From the NCBI GenBank assembly GCA_965602635.1, contig CBFCZU010000026.1, positions 1 through 26,955 of the forward strand: a DNA stretch of 26,955 nucleotides, written 5' to 3'. The notes under the pieces are model-generated. The model was not told the origin of the DNA. It saw only the letters and a list, made by a program, of their open reading frames with translations, and did no database searches. This stretch comes from CBFCZU01 sp965602635 (GTDB lineage: Bacteria; Planctomycetota; Phycisphaerae; SM23-33). Both the position numbers and the translations under genes were made by a program. Positions 7,776 through 15,710 of the stretch are shown here, one piece after another (position 1 is the stretch's first letter; every line of letters begins with the position of its first letter).

Positions 7776-9155
7776 ATGAGCGACAGCCGCGAGAAGCCTT
7801 TCGACGTGTTGGTGGCCGGCGGAGGCATGGCCGGCATAGCCGCCGCCATCGCCGCCGCCCGGGCGGGAGCGCGGACCATCCTCATAGACAAGGCCGGCTG
7901 GCTGGGGGGCATGGGCATCACCGGCGCGACGGGGCTGCACAGCTTCTTCAACATCTTCGCCGCCTGCGAGGGCGCGCCGCGCACCCGCCTGGTCGCCGGG
8001 ATCGCCCAGGAGCTGGTCGACCGCGTCGGGGCCATGGGCGGCGGCGTCGGGCACGTGCTGATGGAGCGCGGCGGCGATTTCGTCAGCATGCTCACGCCCG
8101 TCGAGCCGGAGACATTCAAGCTCGCCGCGGCGCGGACGGCCCTGGAGGCCGGCGTGGAGCTGCTGCTGCACTCGACGCTGGATGAGGCGCGCTCGGCCGG
8201 CGGGCACGTCGAGGGCGTCGTCGTCGCCAACAAGGCCGGGCGGACCGTCATCCGCGCCGCCCAGTACGTCGATTGCACCGGCGACGGCGATCTGGCCGCA
8301 TGGGCCGGGGCGCCCTTCGAGCACTTCGCCGCCGGCGACCACGGGGCGTACTCGGCCGGCTTCACCTTCCGCCTGGTCAACGTGGACCTCACGGCCCTGG
8401 AGGCCGACCTCGAGCGGCGGGGGTGGATCACGCAACTCGCCCACGCCGTCAAGGGCGGCATGGACCGCCCCGACCTCGTCCGGCTGGGGATGCGCATGAA
8501 CGCCCTCCGCGAGGCCGGGGTCGAGAAGGCACCGGGCGGGATGCTCTCCTCCTCGCTGCGCCCGCGCGAGCTGACGTACTGCAACTGCATCAACTTCGGC
8601 CCCAACGACGGGCTGGACCCGGCGGCGCTGTCGGCGGCTGAGACATTCCTCCGCGGCAGGATGCTCGAAGTGGCCGAGGTCTTCCGCGAGAACTTCGCCG
8701 GGTGCGAGGCGTGCTACCCGGCCGGGGCCGCGCCGTCGGCCGGACAGCGACGCGGGCGGGCAATCCGGTGCGAATACGAACTCACCCAGGACGACTGCAC
8801 CGAGGGCAGGCAGTTCGACGACCAGGTCGGCGTCTTCGGCTTCATCGACAACGGGCGGTACTTGGTCCGCGACGCCGGGGCCTACGGCATCCCCTACCGG
8901 GCGCTGATCCCGCGCGGGCTGGACAACGTGCTGATCGCCGGGCGGATGATGTCGGTCGAACTGGTGGCGCACAACAGCACGCGGAACACGGCCTGCTGCC
9001 TGGTCTGCGGCCAGGCGGCGGGCACGGCGGCGGCCATGGCGGCGCAGAAGGGCATCGCCCCGCGGGAGGTGGACGCCGGAGAGCTGCGCCGCCGGCTGTG
9101 CGACGACGGCGTGCTGCTGGCGCCGCGACCGGACCCGATAGCGGAGCGACCATGA
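7776..9155 (+). CDS. FAD-dependent oxidoreductase (FAD_oxidored family), first of a tandem pair
   Basis: Flavoprotein of 459 aa. I prefer the ATG at 7776 (GGAAGG about 5 nt upstream) to the in-frame ATG at 7749, whose GGAGG lies only 2 nt away. The N-terminal Rossmann motif VAGGGMAGIAAAIAAARAG binds the FAD adenosine, followed by LIDKAGWLGGMG. The middle has the second nucleotide-binding strand VDCTGDGDLAAWAGAPFE, and the C-terminus has LDNVLIAGRMMSVE and GQAAGTAAAMAA, all typical of the PF12831 group. The CEYELTQDDCTEGRQFDD stretch matches the family's usual GEYxLTxxD segment. Its stop overlaps the start of the next flavoprotein (ATGA). It is the first gene of the GRE operon. The family has few characterised members; the substrate is unknown, probably a hydroxy- or amino-acid-like metabolite by context. 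Confidence 0.86.
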   Translation: MSDSREKPFDVLVAGGGMAGIAAAIAAARAGARTILIDKAGWLGGMGITGATGLHSFFNIFAACEGAPRTRLVAGIAQELVDRVGAMGGGVGHVLMERGGDFVSMLTPVEPETFKLAAARTALEAGVELLLHSTLDEARSAGGHVEGVVVANKAGRTVIRAAQYVDCTGDGDLAAWAGAPFEHFAAGDHGAYSAGFTFRLVNVDLTALEADLERRGWITQLAHAVKGGMDRPDLVRLGMRMNALREAGVEKAPGGMLSSSLRPRELTYCNCINFGPNDGLDPAALSAAETFLRGRMLEVAEVFRENFAGCEACYPAGAAPSAGQRRGRAIRCEYELTQDDCTEGRQFDDQVGVFGFIDNGRYLVRDAGAYGIPYRALIPRGLDNVLIAGRMMSVELVAHNSTRNTACCLVCGQAAGTAAAMAAQKGIAPREVDAGELRRRLCDDGVLLAPRPDPIAERP

Positions 9156-10408
9156 CCACGCACACGGAACCGGCGCGCGAGATTCCCGTCACCCGCCAGG
9201 CCGACGTTATCGTCGTGGGCGGCGGACCGGCGGGCACGGCCGCGGCTATCGCCTCGGCAAGGGGCGGCGCGAAGACGGTGCTCGTCGAGCAGTTCGGCTA
9301 CCTCGGCGGGACGGCGACCGCGTCACTGATGGCCTGCATCAACGGCTTCCGCAACCAGGTCGAGCCCGACGCCACACAGGTGGTCCGAGGCATCGCCGAG
9401 GAGATCGTCCTGCGCCTCAAGGGCCTCGGCGGCCTGGGGCGGAGCCCATACCCCCAGAAGCCCTATCCCACCGAGCCGGGCAGGCTCGAATACAGCTACG
9501 CCGTCGATACCGAGAAGCTCAAGTTCGTCGCCCTGAAGATGTGCGTGGACGCGGGCGTGGACCTGATGTTCCACACCTACTTCTGCGACAGCATCGTCGA
9601 GGGCGGCGCGGTGCGGGGCGTGATCGTCGAGAACAAGTCAGGCCGCCAGGCGCTGCTGGCGAAGATCGCCGTGGACGCCAGCGGCGACGGCGACGTGGCC
9701 GCCCGGGCCGGGGCGCCCTTCTGGCAGGTCGTCCACGACGAGGCCCCGCGGCTCAACGACGCGTTGATGTATCGCATCGAGTTCGGCCGCAAGCGGCCAG
9801 AGGGCCCGTTCGCCTGCGACTTCGGGTCAAACGCGGTGGTCTGGGGGCCGGCCGTCGCCGAGCCCATCAACGGCGCCGACGGCGATGAGCTCTCGCGGGG
9901 CGAGACGGACACCCGCCTGCGCGTGCTGGCCGACTTCGCCGCCAAGCAGGACGAGCACCCCGAGCTGGCGGACGCGCGGGTCGTCGAGACCCCGCCACTG
10001 CTGGGCGTCCGCCAGACGCGTTTCATCGAGGGCGAGTACAAGCTCACCGCCGAGGACGCCATCGAGGGCCGCAGGTTCGACGACGTCGTGGCCATCAGCC
10101 CCTGCGCGATCATCCACTACTACGGCTACCGCCGATACCTCGAACACGAGGGATACGACATCCCCTACCGCTGCCTGGTGCCGAAGAAGATCGACAACCT
10201 GCTCGTGGCGGGGCGGTGCATCTCGAGCCACCAGCAGCCTTACGAGTCGCACCGCGCGATGGTTCCGATCATGGCGATAGGCCAGGCCGCCGGGGCGGCG
10301 GCGGCGCTGTGTTGCCGCGACGGCGTCAGGCCGCGGGACCTCGACGTGCGGCGGCTACAGGACGCCCTGATCGCACAGGGCGCCGAGCTGCGAAAGGGCA
10401 AGAAATGA
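9152..10408 (+). CDS. FAD-dependent oxidoreductase (FAD_oxidored family), second of a tandem pair
   Basis: 418-aa paralogue of the upstream flavoprotein. The ATG at 9152 overlaps the upstream stop codon (ATGA), which implies translational coupling. Its Rossmann motif is VVGGGPAGTAAAIASARGG, followed by LVEQFGYLGGTATASLMACINGF. Later landmarks are VDASGDGDVAARAGAPF, LLGVRQTRFIEGEYKLTAEDAIEGRRFDD, KKIDNLLVAGRCIS and the closing GQAAGAAAALCC. The LGVRQTRFIEGEY segment is closer to the family norm than in the first copy. The second gene's own stop overlaps the next start in the same ATGA way. Two different members encoded back to back suggest either a heteromeric enzyme or two consecutive oxidations in the same pathway. 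Neither can be decided from sequence. Confidence 0.87.
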   Translation: MTTHTEPAREIPVTRQADVIVVGGGPAGTAAAIASARGGAKTVLVEQFGYLGGTATASLMACINGFRNQVEPDATQVVRGIAEEIVLRLKGLGGLGRSPYPQKPYPTEPGRLEYSYAVDTEKLKFVALKMCVDAGVDLMFHTYFCDSIVEGGAVRGVIVENKSGRQALLAKIAVDASGDGDVAARAGAPFWQVVHDEAPRLNDALMYRIEFGRKRPEGPFACDFGSNAVVWGPAVAEPINGADGDELSRGETDTRLRVLADFAAKQDEHPELADARVVETPPLLGVRQTRFIEGEYKLTAEDAIEGRRFDDVVAISPCAIIHYYGYRRYLEHEGYDIPYRCLVPKKIDNLLVAGRCISSHQQPYESHRAMVPIMAIGQAAGAAAALCCRDGVRPRDLDVRRLQDALIAQGAELRKGKK

Positions 10409-11307
10409 TCCCCAGGGCGCGATTCGGCAGGACGGGCCTGGAGGTCACGCGGCTCGCGCTGGGCGGCTATCCCTTCGGCGGCGTCAACCGCGCCCGCGGC
10501 TGGGACCCGTTCTCCCCGGACGGGCGGGCGGGCGCGATCCGCACCATTCACGCCGCCCTCGACGCCGGGATCAACTACATCGACACCGCCCCCTCATACG
10601 GCGAGGGCAACAGCGAGTCGATCGTCGGCGAGGCCACGCGCGGGCGGCGCGACAGCTTCATCCTCGCCACCAAGGTCGGCTACGCCGGCCTGACCGCCCA
10701 GGCCGTCGCCGAGAGCGTGGAGGCGTCGCTCCGCCGGCTGAGGACCGACGTCATTGACGTCATCCAGTTCCACGGCGGCGTGTACGAACAGGCCGACGTG
10801 GACCACATCCTCAACGACGGGCTGCTGGACGCGCTGGAGGGCCTCCGCGACCGGGGCAGTGTGCGCTTCATCGGCTTCACGACCGAGGAGCCCTGGACCG
10901 CCAGGCCGCTGATCGCCACGGGGCGGTTCGACGTGGTGCAACTGCGCTACAATCTCATCTACCAGTCCGCCGCCCACCACGCCCTCGACGAGGCCGGCGA
11001 GGCCGACGTGGGCGTGGCGGTCATGAGGCCGATGACCTCCGGCATCTTCCAGCGCCTGGCCGGGCACATCGCGCCGCAGTGGCACCAGGCACGCGACCTG
11101 TACGAGGTGGCGCTGAAGTTCGTCCTCGCCGACAGCCGCGTCCACGTCGCCAACGTGGGCATGCGCTGGCCCGACGAGGTCGCCAGGAACGTCGCCCTGG
11201 CGGAGTCGTTCGAGCCGCCGTTCGACATGGCCGACCTGCCGCGCGGGACCGCCGCCGTTTACGAGACCGACGACCGGATGCACGGTCCGGGAGCAGATAA
11301 GGAGTAG
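10405..11307 (+). CDS. Aldo/keto reductase
   Basis: 300-aa NAD(P)H-dependent oxidoreductase of the aldo/keto reductase superfamily, TIM-barrel fold, expected in the cytoplasm. The ATG at 10405 overlaps the previous stop (ATGA). The full catalytic tetrad is present: D60 and Y65 in YIDTAPSYGEGNSE, K90 in LATKVG and H123 in IQFHGG. It lacks the C-terminal cysteine clusters of the other aldo/keto reductase at 1-944, so it is a plain one-domain enzyme. The end is tail-like (YETDDRM). The next gene begins 6 nt downstream. In the operon it would interconvert a carbonyl with an alcohol, or oxidise a hydroxyl in the catabolic direction. The substrate is not identifiable. Confidence 0.92.
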   Translation: MIPRARFGRTGLEVTRLALGGYPFGGVNRARGWDPFSPDGRAGAIRTIHAALDAGINYIDTAPSYGEGNSESIVGEATRGRRDSFILATKVGYAGLTAQAVAESVEASLRRLRTDVIDVIQFHGGVYEQADVDHILNDGLLDALEGLRDRGSVRFIGFTTEEPWTARPLIATGRFDVVQLRYNLIYQSAAHHALDEAGEADVGVAVMRPMTSGIFQRLAGHIAPQWHQARDLYEVALKFVLADSRVHVANVGMRWPDEVARNVALAESFEPPFDMADLPRGTAAVYETDDRMHGPGADKE

Positions 11308-11313
11308 TTGACC

Positions 11314-12426
11314 ATGGCCGACACGAAGGACATCAGGGCACGCATGCTCATGGGCCCGGGCCCGTCGGACGTTCACCCGCGGGTGCTTGAGGCGATGGCC
11401 CGCCCGACGATCGGGCACCTCGACGGACAGTTCCTGGAGATACTCAACGACATCCGCGACATGCTCCAGGCCGTGTTCCGCACCGACAACGAGCTGACGC
11501 TGGCGGTGAGCGGGACGGGCTCGGCCGGAATGGAGACGTGCGTCGTCAACCTGATCGAGCCGGGCGACAAGATGCTCGTCTGCGTCGCGGGCGTCTTCGG
11601 CCGGCGGATGGAGGACGTCGCCGCGCGGGCCGGGGCGGAGGTGACCGCAATCGAGGTGCCGTGGGGGCAGGTGTTCACTGCCGATCAGGTCGCCCAGGCC
11701 ATCGGCCGCGACGGGCCGTTCAAGGTCGTCGGCATCGTTCACGCAGAGACGTCCACCGGGGCAGCCCAGCCGATCGAGGCCATCGGCCGCGCCGTTCACG
11801 ATGCCGGCGCACTGCTGCTCGTTGACACCGTCACCAGCCTCGGCGGCATGCCCGTTGACGTGGACGGCTGGGGGATCGACGCCTGCTACAGCGGCACGCA
11901 GAAGTGCCTCTCCTGCCCGCCGGGGCTGGCGCCCGTGACGTTCAGCCAGGCCGCCGAGGGCGTCATCTCCAGCCGGAAGACGAAGGTCCAGAGCTGGTAC
12001 CTGGACATGAACATGGTGCGTCAGTACTGGGGATCGGAGCGGCTCTATCACCACACCGCCCCGATCAACATGAACTACGCCCTGCACGAGGCGCTTCGGA
12101 TCGTCCTGGGCGAGGGGTTGGAGGCCCGCTGGCGGCGCCACCGGCAGGCCCACGAGCAGCTCAAGGGCGAGCTGGAGGCCATGGGTCTGCGGTACCTGGC
12201 CGATCCGGAGCACCTGTTGCCCATGCTCAACGCGGTCGCCTCCCCCGACGGCGTGGACGAGTCGGCCGTCCGCAAGCGGCTGCTCGACGAATACGCTATC
12301 GAGATCGGCGGCGGACTGGGTGTCTTCAAGGGCAAGGCATGGCGCATAGGCCTGATGGGCGAGAGCGCGACGCCGCGGCACGTCGCCGCCCTGGTCGCGG
12401 CGTTGAAGGACCTGCTCGGCGGGTAG
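11314..12426 (+). CDS. Class V aminotransferase (alanine/serine-glyoxylate aminotransferase type)
   Basis: 370-aa PLP-dependent aminotransferase, fold type I. The ATG at 11314 has AAGGAG 9 nt upstream; the in-frame TTG at 11308 is too close to it. The opening MLMGPGPSDVHPRVLEAMARP is the standard alanine-glyoxylate/serine-pyruvate aminotransferase start. SGTGSAGMET binds the cofactor phosphate; VDTVTSLGG holds the Asp that pairs with the pyridine nitrogen; SGTQKCLSCPPGLAPV holds the Schiff-base lysine K197. Family members move an amino group between alanine, serine, aspartate or 2-aminoethylphosphonate and glyoxylate or pyruvate; which applies here is undetermined. It sits between the aldo/keto reductase and the GRE, so the pathway probably includes an amino acid, or glyoxylate as acceptor. 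Confidence 0.9.
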   Translation: MADTKDIRARMLMGPGPSDVHPRVLEAMARPTIGHLDGQFLEILNDIRDMLQAVFRTDNELTLAVSGTGSAGMETCVVNLIEPGDKMLVCVAGVFGRRMEDVAARAGAEVTAIEVPWGQVFTADQVAQAIGRDGPFKVVGIVHAETSTGAAQPIEAIGRAVHDAGALLLVDTVTSLGGMPVDVDGWGIDACYSGTQKCLSCPPGLAPVTFSQAAEGVISSRKTKVQSWYLDMNMVRQYWGSERLYHHTAPINMNYALHEALRIVLGEGLEARWRRHRQAHEQLKGELEAMGLRYLADPEHLLPMLNAVASPDGVDESAVRKRLLDEYAIEIGGGLGVFKGKAWRIGLMGESATPRHVAALVAALKDLLGG

Positions 12427-12464
12427 GCGCCCCGGCGCCTCGACTTTGCCGGAGCGAATCGGAC

Positions 12465-14774
12465 ATGACGACGGTTGACACACAGGGCATCTCGCGGCAG
12501 GTTGCCGCCATCGCCGACTCGCCGCGCCTGCTCGACCTCCGCGCGCGCGTGCGCCGGGCGATGGAGCAGCCCCCGGCCGGGTGGGAGTGTCCCGCAGCGA
12601 TTGACGAGCGGTTCATGTCCGAGCCGGTGGCCGTGCGAAAGGCCCGGGCGATCGCCCTGAAGCTCTCAGCCATGCCGGCCGACCTCTGGGCCGGGCAGCT
12701 CTTCGCCGGGTCGATGACGCTCGAATCGCCCCGCGTCCACGCCGAGCGGGGCTTCCCGAAATACCTCACTGACCGCGAGCTGGCCGACGGCGCCGCACGC
12801 GGGCTCGCCGCGGGCTGCTTCGGGCACATCGTGCCGGACTACCCACGCCTGCTGGCCAGGGGGCTGAGGGGCATTCGCGCCGAGGCCGAGGCCCAGAGGG
12901 CCAGCGCCCGCGACGAGGGCGAATCGGCCTTCCTGGACTCCGTCCAGATCGCCCTGGACGGCGTGATGGCGCTCGCCGGGCGCCTTGCCGAGCAGTGCGA
13001 CGCCCAGGCCGGCCAGTGCGGCGACGATGCCCGCGCCGGCGAGCTGCGGCAAATGGCCGAGAACCTCCGCCAGTCGCCCGCCGGGCCCGCGGAGACCTTC
13101 TGGCAGGCGCTCCAGTCGGTCTGGCTGCTGCACATGATCTTCCACTCCACCGGCAACGGCAACGCGATGGGCAGGCTCGACCAGTACGCCTGGCCGCACC
13201 TGCGGCGCGACCTGGAGAGCGGCCTGCTGGACCTGCCGCGGGCGGCCGAGCTGGCCGGGTGCTTCTGCCTGAAGTTCAACGAGCGGGCGAAGACCACCGA
13301 GAACCAGCTACCCGAGCGGCGGCAGGATGAGCCCATCGACTTCGGCAGCAAGACCCGGCATCACACCTCCTCCCAGATCGGCCGCGGCCGCGACCGCCTC
13401 GACGCGACCAACCACTGGCTCCAGAACATCGTCGTGGCCGGCCTGACGCCCGAAGGCGCCGACGGGACCAACCCGCTGACGCTGCTGCTGCTGGAGGCCT
13501 ACCGCCGCAACGAGATGACCAACCCGCTGCTGACGGCCCGGCTGCACAAGGGCTCGCCTGACGAGCTGGTGACCTATGCCTGCGAGGTGCTCAAGGACGG
13601 CGGCGGCATGCCGGCGCTGTTCAACGACGAGGCCATCGTGCCAGCCCTGGAGCGGATCGGCATCCCCACGCCCGACGCCCGCGACTACACCAACGACGGG
13701 TGCTGGGAGATCATCATCCCCGGGCGGACGGACTTCCGCTTCCAGCGGCTGAGCATGATGCTCTGCCTGGAGTGGGCGCTCAACCGGGGCGTCTGCCGGA
13801 TGGACGCAGCGCGGGGTGGGATCGACACCGGCGAGGCGCGGCAGTTCGCCTCCTTCGATGACCTGTGGGGCGCCTTCGCCGTCCAGGTCGACGGCATGGT
13901 CGCCAGGGTGGTGACCGGCGTGGCCGACGGCCTGGACGATCGGAGCATCCTCGCCCCGGTGCCGCTGCTCAGCTCGCTGATCGACGGCGCCGTCGAGTCC
14001 CGCCGCGACATGACGGCCGGGGGGGCGAGGTTCCGCACCTTCGCCCTGCTGGCTGAGAGCGCCGCCTACGCGATCGACTCGCTGGCGGCGGTCAGGAAGG
14101 TGGTCTTCGAGGACCGCGCCGCGACCATGTACGAGCTGTGCGAGGCGCTGGAGGCGGACTTCGAGGGCCACGAGCTGCTCCGCAACCGCCTGCTCGACGC
14201 GCCCAAGTACGGCAACGACGACGAGCGGGCCGACGCCGTCGGGCGCGACATGATCGACCTGTTCACCGCCGCCGTCGCCCGCCACGCCGAGGCGCACCGC
14301 GACCGCGTGAAGTTCCCCTGCGGCGTCGCGACGTTCTCCTGGTACATCGGGATCGGCGAAGGGCTGGGGGCCTCGCCGGACGGGCGCCTCGCGGGCGAGG
14401 CCGTCTCGTCCAACTTCTCGCCCGCCCTGGGGCGCGACGTTGAGGGCCTCCCGGCCGCGATCCTCTCCTACGCCAAGATGCACCACGCCAACCTGCCCGC
14501 GGGGGGGCCGCTCGACCTCCGCGTGGCCAGGAGGCTCATCGAGGGACCCGAGGGCACGGGCCGAATGGCCGCCCTCGTGCGGAGCTTCGTCGACACCGGC
14601 GGGACGATCATGACGCTCACCGTCGCCGACGTCGAGGAGCTGCGCGCCGCCCAGCGCGAGCCCGACAAGCACAAGTCGCTTCGCGTCCGCATGGGCGGCT
14701 GGTGCGCGTACTTCACCATGCTCAGCCGCGAGCAGCAGGACCACCACATCCGCCGGCAGGAGGGCAGTCAGTGA
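12465..14774 (+). CDS. Glycyl radical enzyme of unassigned function (pyruvate formate-lyase superfamily)
   Basis: 769-aa GRE, a normal length for the superfamily. The ATG at 12465 follows GGAG with 10 nt spacing; the frame is open far upstream, but there it overlaps the aminotransferase gene. The active-site loop is YTNDGCWEIIIPGRTDF: thiyl cysteine C413 and Glu415, a C-x-E arrangement like dehydratases and C-N/C-S lyases, not the Cys-Cys of pyruvate formate-lyase. The C-terminal glycyl loop is RVRMGGWCAYF; radical site G745, 24 residues from the end, where most family members have RVxGY. GHIVPDYPRLL (H121) and GNGNAMGRLDQY (N231-R237) match conserved superfamily segments, but the His that glycerol dehydratases carry in the latter appears to be Asn231. 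The next gene encodes its activase. The reaction (dehydration, decarboxylation, C-N or C-S cleavage) is undetermined. Requires anoxic conditions. Confidence 0.93.
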   Translation: MTTVDTQGISRQVAAIADSPRLLDLRARVRRAMEQPPAGWECPAAIDERFMSEPVAVRKARAIALKLSAMPADLWAGQLFAGSMTLESPRVHAERGFPKYLTDRELADGAARGLAAGCFGHIVPDYPRLLARGLRGIRAEAEAQRASARDEGESAFLDSVQIALDGVMALAGRLAEQCDAQAGQCGDDARAGELRQMAENLRQSPAGPAETFWQALQSVWLLHMIFHSTGNGNAMGRLDQYAWPHLRRDLESGLLDLPRAAELAGCFCLKFNERAKTTENQLPERRQDEPIDFGSKTRHHTSSQIGRGRDRLDATNHWLQNIVVAGLTPEGADGTNPLTLLLLEAYRRNEMTNPLLTARLHKGSPDELVTYACEVLKDGGGMPALFNDEAIVPALERIGIPTPDARDYTNDGCWEIIIPGRTDFRFQRLSMMLCLEWALNRGVCRMDAARGGIDTGEARQFASFDDLWGAFAVQVDGMVARVVTGVADGLDDRSILAPVPLLSSLIDGAVESRRDMTAGGARFRTFALLAESAAYAIDSLAAVRKVVFEDRAATMYELCEALEADFEGHELLRNRLLDAPKYGNDDERADAVGRDMIDLFTAAVARHAEAHRDRVKFPCGVATFSWYIGIGEGLGASPDGRLAGEAVSSNFSPALGRDVEGLPAAILSYAKMHHANLPAGGPLDLRVARRLIEGPEGTGRMAALVRSFVDTGGTIMTLTVADVEELRAAQREPDKHKSLRVRMGGWCAYFTMLSREQQDHHIRRQEGSQ

Positions 14775-15682
14775 CCGGCCGCCCCGGCCAGGAACTCACC
14801 GCAACGGTGTTCGACATTGACACGTTCGCCGTTCACGACGGGCCGGGAATACGCCTGGCCGTGTACCTGAAGGGCTGCCCGCTCCGCTGCAAGTGGTGCC
14901 ACAGCCCCGAGAGCCAAAGCCCGTCGCCCGAGCTGATCTTCATGCGCGACCGATGCGTCGGCTGCGGGGCGTGCCAGGCCGCCTGCCAGGCGGGCGTTCA
15001 CCGCATCGGCGAGGCAGCGCACGAGATGCAGCGGCGCGACTGCACCGCCTGCGGGGAGTGCGTGAGGCGATGCCCACGCGGCGCGCTGGCGATCAAGGGG
15101 CGCCAAGTCAGCGCCGGGCGGATCGTCGCCAGGGCCGAACGAATGAGGCCCTTCTTCGAGCACTCCGGCGGCGGCATCACCCTGACAGGGGGCGAGCCCG
15201 CCGCCCAGGGCGACTTCGCCGAGGCGGTCCTCGCCGGCTGCCGGGAAAAGCGAATCCACACCGCCCTCGAGACCTGCGGGCATTGCGACTGGGCGGTCCT
15301 CGAGCCGATCGCGGCGCTGGCTGACCTGATCCTCTACGACATCAAGCTCATCGACGACCGCCGGCACCGCCGCTGGACGGGCGTGTCCAATCGCCGGATC
15401 CTGGCCAACGCCCGCCGCCTGGCCGGGCAGGGGGTGCAGGTCCGCGTCCCGCTCATCCCCGGCGTCACCGACACCGACGAGAACCTGCGAGGGGTTTTCG
15501 AGTTCATGAACGATGCCGGCCTGAGGAGCGCCTCGCTGCTGCCGTACAATCCATCTTCGGGCGCGAAATACGAATGGCTGGGCCTGCCGTACCGGATCGA
15601 GGGGCGGACCCAGAGCCCCGACGAGCTGGCACGCATGCTGGCCCTGGCGCGGGGCCAGGGAATTGAAGCGGCCGTGGGGTGA
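14771..15682 (+). CDS. Glycyl radical enzyme activase (radical SAM)
   Basis: 303-aa activase that uses S-adenosylmethionine and a [4Fe-4S] cluster to install the glycyl radical on the upstream enzyme. I choose the GTG at 14771, whose bases overlap the GRE stop (GTGA) and which has GGAGG 7 nt upstream. The radical SAM triad is C36, C40 and C43 in GCPLRCKWCHSPES. A two-cluster ferredoxin insert follows: C62, C65, C68, C72 and C91, C94, C97, C101. This insert is typical of activases of dehydratase- and lyase-type GREs, and is absent from the pyruvate formate-lyase activase. GGGITLTGGEP is the SAM-binding GGE motif, and LYDIKLIDDRRHRRWTGVSN is a conserved late segment. Pairing with the adjacent GRE is certain by position; the insert supports a non-PFL substrate class. 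Confidence 0.95.
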   Translation: MTGRPGQELTATVFDIDTFAVHDGPGIRLAVYLKGCPLRCKWCHSPESQSPSPELIFMRDRCVGCGACQAACQAGVHRIGEAAHEMQRRDCTACGECVRRCPRGALAIKGRQVSAGRIVARAERMRPFFEHSGGGITLTGGEPAAQGDFAEAVLAGCREKRIHTALETCGHCDWAVLEPIAALADLILYDIKLIDDRRHRRWTGVSNRRILANARRLAGQGVQVRVPLIPGVTDTDENLRGVFEFMNDAGLRSASLLPYNPSSGAKYEWLGLPYRIEGRTQSPDELARMLALARGQGIEAAVG

Positions 15683-15710
15683 GCCCCCGGGCGCGACGAA
15701 CGGAGCGAAC

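Noticed and set aside
10594..12483. Long minus-strand open frame across the aldo/keto reductase and aminotransferase genes
   Set aside because: It spans two real genes on the opposite strand, has no family motif and no ribosome binding site.
13308..14747. Long minus-strand open frame inside the GRE gene
   Set aside because: It is a GC-rich antisense shadow of a well-supported catalytic gene.
12465..14774. Annotation of the GRE as pyruvate formate-lyase or glycerol dehydratase
   Set aside because: It has a single catalytic Cys with Glu at +2 rather than Cys-Cys, and appears to lack the His of the diol-dehydratase pocket.
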